From the NCBI GenBank assembly GCA_002328625.1, contig DCVC01000050.1, forward strand, positions 782-7,290: a stretch of DNA of 6,509 nt, given 5' to 3'. Of the stretch, positions 5,222-6,509 are shown one piece after another. The notes under the pieces are model-generated. The model had not been told where the DNA came from. It was given only the letters and a program-made list of their open reading frames with translations, and did not search any database. Numbering within the stretch: the first letter of the stretch is position 1; each line of letters begins with the position of its first letter. Made by a program: the position numbers and the translations under genes. Source of the stretch: Bacteroidales bacterium UBA2198. Lineage in GTDB: Bacteria; Bacteroidota; Bacteroidia; Bacteroidales; VadinHA17.

Positions 5222-6331
5222 ATGAGTGAACTACTCAAATATATCAGCAATAATGCTCTGAAGCCTATCGCAGATAAGATCATTTCGGGCCAGAGGTTAA
5301 CACCTGAAGAAGGATTACTTTTATACCTCGAGGCAGACCTGCCTCTCCTTGGGATCCTGTCAGGATTTTCAAGGAGAAAATTTAACGGGAACCTGGTATA
5401 CTTTAATTGCAACTTCCATATTGAGCCGACAAATAAATGCATATATAATTGCCGCTTCTGTTCTTACCATAAGCCTGATAGTGATCCTGACAGCTGGGAA
5501 TATAGTCATGAAGATATGCTTGATATTGTAAAAGGTTTTGACGGCAAGGATATCACCGAGATCCATATAGTCGGGGGTGTTCATCCTTTTCATGATCTGC
5601 ATTATTATGGTCATCTTATCAGGAAAATAAAGCTGCTCAGGCCCGGCCTTCATATAAAGGCATTCTCCGCCATTGAACTTGAACAGATGATAAAAAACGC
5701 AGGAGTAACTATTGAGGAGGGATTAAGACAGCTAAAGGAATATGGACTTGATTCGATCCCGGGAGGAGGTGCAGAAATATTCAGCGAAGAGGTCCGGCTA
5801 AAGATCTGTCCTGAGAAAACTACATCAGAGATGTGGCTGAAGATTCATGAAACGGCACATACTCTTGGAATACAATCCAATGCAACAATGCTTTATGGTC
5901 ATATTGAAAACTTCAGACACAGGATCGACCACATGGAGAGGCTTCGCAATCTTCAGGACAAAACAGGCGGATTCAATGCTTTTATACCCCTCAAATACAA
6001 GAGTGCAAATAACACAATGTCATACCTGGGGGAGGTTGGTATTGTTGAAGACCTCCGAAATTATGCAGTGGCAAGGATATTTCTTGACAATATACCTCAT
6101 ATCAAAGCATACTGGCCGATGGCAGGAAGGGAAACAGCACAGTTAAGCTTCTCCTTCGGAACCGATGACGTGGATGGTACAATTGAAGATACAACAAGGA
6201 TATATTCAATGGCAGGAGCAAAAGATGCAAATCCTTCAATGACCCCATCCGAAATCAGTAGTCTGATCCGTGAAACCGGATTTGTACCCGTGGAAAGAGA
6301 TACCCTGTATAACATAATCAGAAGATGGTAG
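5222..6331 (+). CDS. mqnE: Aminofutalosine synthase MqnE (radical SAM, menaquinone biosynthesis)
   Basis: This radical SAM enzyme joins the adenosyl radical to 3-[(1-carboxyvinyl)oxy]benzoate to make aminofutalosine, an early step of the futalosine route to menaquinone. The 369 residues match the usual length. The cluster motif is CxxxCxxC at Cys73, Cys77 and Cys80 within 'EPTNKCIYNCRFCSYHK'. Further blocks are 'EIHIVGGVHP' (113-122), 'HIKAFSAIE' (144-152), 'GLDSIPGGGAEIF' (175-187), 'ICPEK' (195-199), 'ATMLYGHIE' (221-229), 'TGGFNAFIPL' (248-257), 'DNIPHIKAYW' (289-298), 'DDVDGTIED' (315-323) and 'VPVERDTLYN' (355-364). HIVGG, HIKAF, CPEK and LYGHIE favour MqnE over the related cyclase MqnC. 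The ATG at 5222 has AGG 4 bases upstream, which is tight. No other mqn gene is nearby, so the pathway genes are dispersed. The gene follows the rpmH terminator and looks monocistronic. Confidence 0.93.
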   Translation: MSELLKYISNNALKPIADKIISGQRLTPEEGLLLYLEADLPLLGILSGFSRRKFNGNLVYFNCNFHIEPTNKCIYNCRFCSYHKPDSDPDSWEYSHEDMLDIVKGFDGKDITEIHIVGGVHPFHDLHYYGHLIRKIKLLRPGLHIKAFSAIELEQMIKNAGVTIEEGLRQLKEYGLDSIPGGGAEIFSEEVRLKICPEKTTSEMWLKIHETAHTLGIQSNATMLYGHIENFRHRIDHMERLRNLQDKTGGFNAFIPLKYKSANNTMSYLGEVGIVEDLRNYAVARIFLDNIPHIKAYWPMAGRETAQLSFSFGTDDVDGTIEDTTRIYSMAGAKDANPSMTPSEISSLIRETGFVPVERDTLYNIIRRW

Positions 6332-6349
6332 TGAATTTCTGTAGGTAAT

Positions 6350-6408
6350 AGCCCGGTTTCTATATGAGATAACATACAATCAGAGCTGTGCAAACCTCGG
6401 GCTCTTTT
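6350..6408 (+). terminator. Possible terminator after mqnE
   Basis: AGCCCG plus GTTT (6350-6359) can pair with AAAC plus CGGGCT (6392-6395 and 6398-6403), leaving a two-base bulge (TC) and a loop of about 32 bases. TTTT follows at 6405-6408. The long loop and short T run make it weaker than the rpmH terminator. A competing five-pair hairpin, AGAGC with GCTCT (6382-6386 and 6401-6405), ends at the same T run, so some termination here is plausible either way. Confidence 0.4.
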
Positions 6409-6422
6409 AATAATTTTATAAT

Positions 6423-6430
6423 TACATTTG
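6423..6430 (+). promoter_or_regulatory. Bacteroidota -7 promoter element (TACATTTG) for the gene at the right edge
   Basis: An exact TAnnTTTG match 28 bases before the ATG at 6459, giving an expected 5' leader of about 20 bases. The -33 region is T-rich but has no TTTG at the ideal distance. Its position between the mqnE terminator and a new ORF supports a separate transcription unit. Confidence 0.55.
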
Positions 6431-6458
6431 CGTTATTACTTATGTTCAAACAGTGTTT

Positions 6459-6509
6459 ATGAGCCTCAAGAATTTCATTTTAAGCAAACTATTCTTAAAG
6501 AATCTTGGA
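6459..6509 (+). CDS. Partial CDS: N-terminus of an unidentified, probably membrane-anchored protein
   Basis: An ATG at 6459 opens a frame of 17 codons to the window edge, MSLKNFILSKLFLKNLG. A short basic, amphipathic start of the 'LKxFxxSKxFxKNLG' kind is familiar from Bacteroidota PASTA-domain proteins, where a single membrane helix follows at once. The helix and the PASTA repeats would lie beyond the window, so this is a guess from the N-terminus. The exact -7 element 28 bases upstream supports a real gene start. Confidence 0.5.
   Translation, partial: MSLKNFILSKLFLKNLG

Noticed and set aside
5369..6146. Open frames on both strands within mqnE (5369-5653 minus, 5847-6146 plus)
   Set aside because: They overlap conserved MqnE motifs in other frames and have no family resemblance.
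6097..6393. Minus-strand open frame of 98 codons running from the mqnE end into the gap
   Set aside because: Most of it is antisense to the conserved MqnE C-terminus; the region before its start holds no promoter-like signal that I can see.
1..6509. CRISPR arrays, insertion sequences, tRNA or rRNA genes, phage or defence genes
   Set aside because: No regularly spaced repeats, terminal inverted repeats, transposase motifs or RNA gene folds were seen; the coding regions are conserved core genes.

Overview
The window looks like ordinary chromosomal DNA from a member of the Bacteroidota, probably Bacteroidales-like. Three things point there. First, the gene set and protein flavour: a tgt-lptG pair, a membrane-bound family 2 glycosyltransferase, an RsmG of the NVISRKD / HHVLHSL type, and a Tgt without the usual zinc cysteines. 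Second, three exact matches to the Bacteroidota -7 promoter element TAnnTTTG, placed 23 to 44 bases before start codons. Third, start sites with weak or no Shine-Dalgarno sequence. The exact genus cannot be read from this window. The aminofutalosine synthase gene implies menaquinone synthesis by the futalosine route.

Layout. The left edge (1-62, minus strand) holds the first 20 codons of what looks like a biotin-dependent acyl-CoA carboxylase carboxyltransferase subunit. Next on the minus strand come lptG (155-1291) and tgt (1249-2376), overlapping by 43 bases and transcribed leftward from a promoter at 2401-2408. A divergent intergenic region of about 170 bases follows. It contains a possible 24-codon leader ORF that overlaps the next gene in an ATGA junction. 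On the plus strand, a glycosyltransferase (2546-3676), an ECF-type sigma factor (3667-4263) and rsmG (4263-4886) overlap end to end and look like one translationally coupled operon. The short ribosomal protein gene rpmH (4985-5140) has its own promoter and a strong intrinsic terminator. mqnE (5222-6331) follows, then a possible terminator, another exact -7 element and the first 17 codons of a membrane protein that runs off the right edge (6459-6509).

How the genes relate. Most are housekeeping genes: tRNA queuosine modification (tgt), LPS export (lptG), 16S rRNA methylation (rsmG), ribosome assembly (rpmH) and menaquinone synthesis (mqnE). The least explained unit is the glycosyltransferase / sigma factor / rsmG operon. 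The sigma factor has no anti-sigma gene beside it and is tied by overlaps to two genes of unrelated function. I see no mobile element, CRISPR array, tRNA, rRNA or defence system, and no convincing new multi-gene system.
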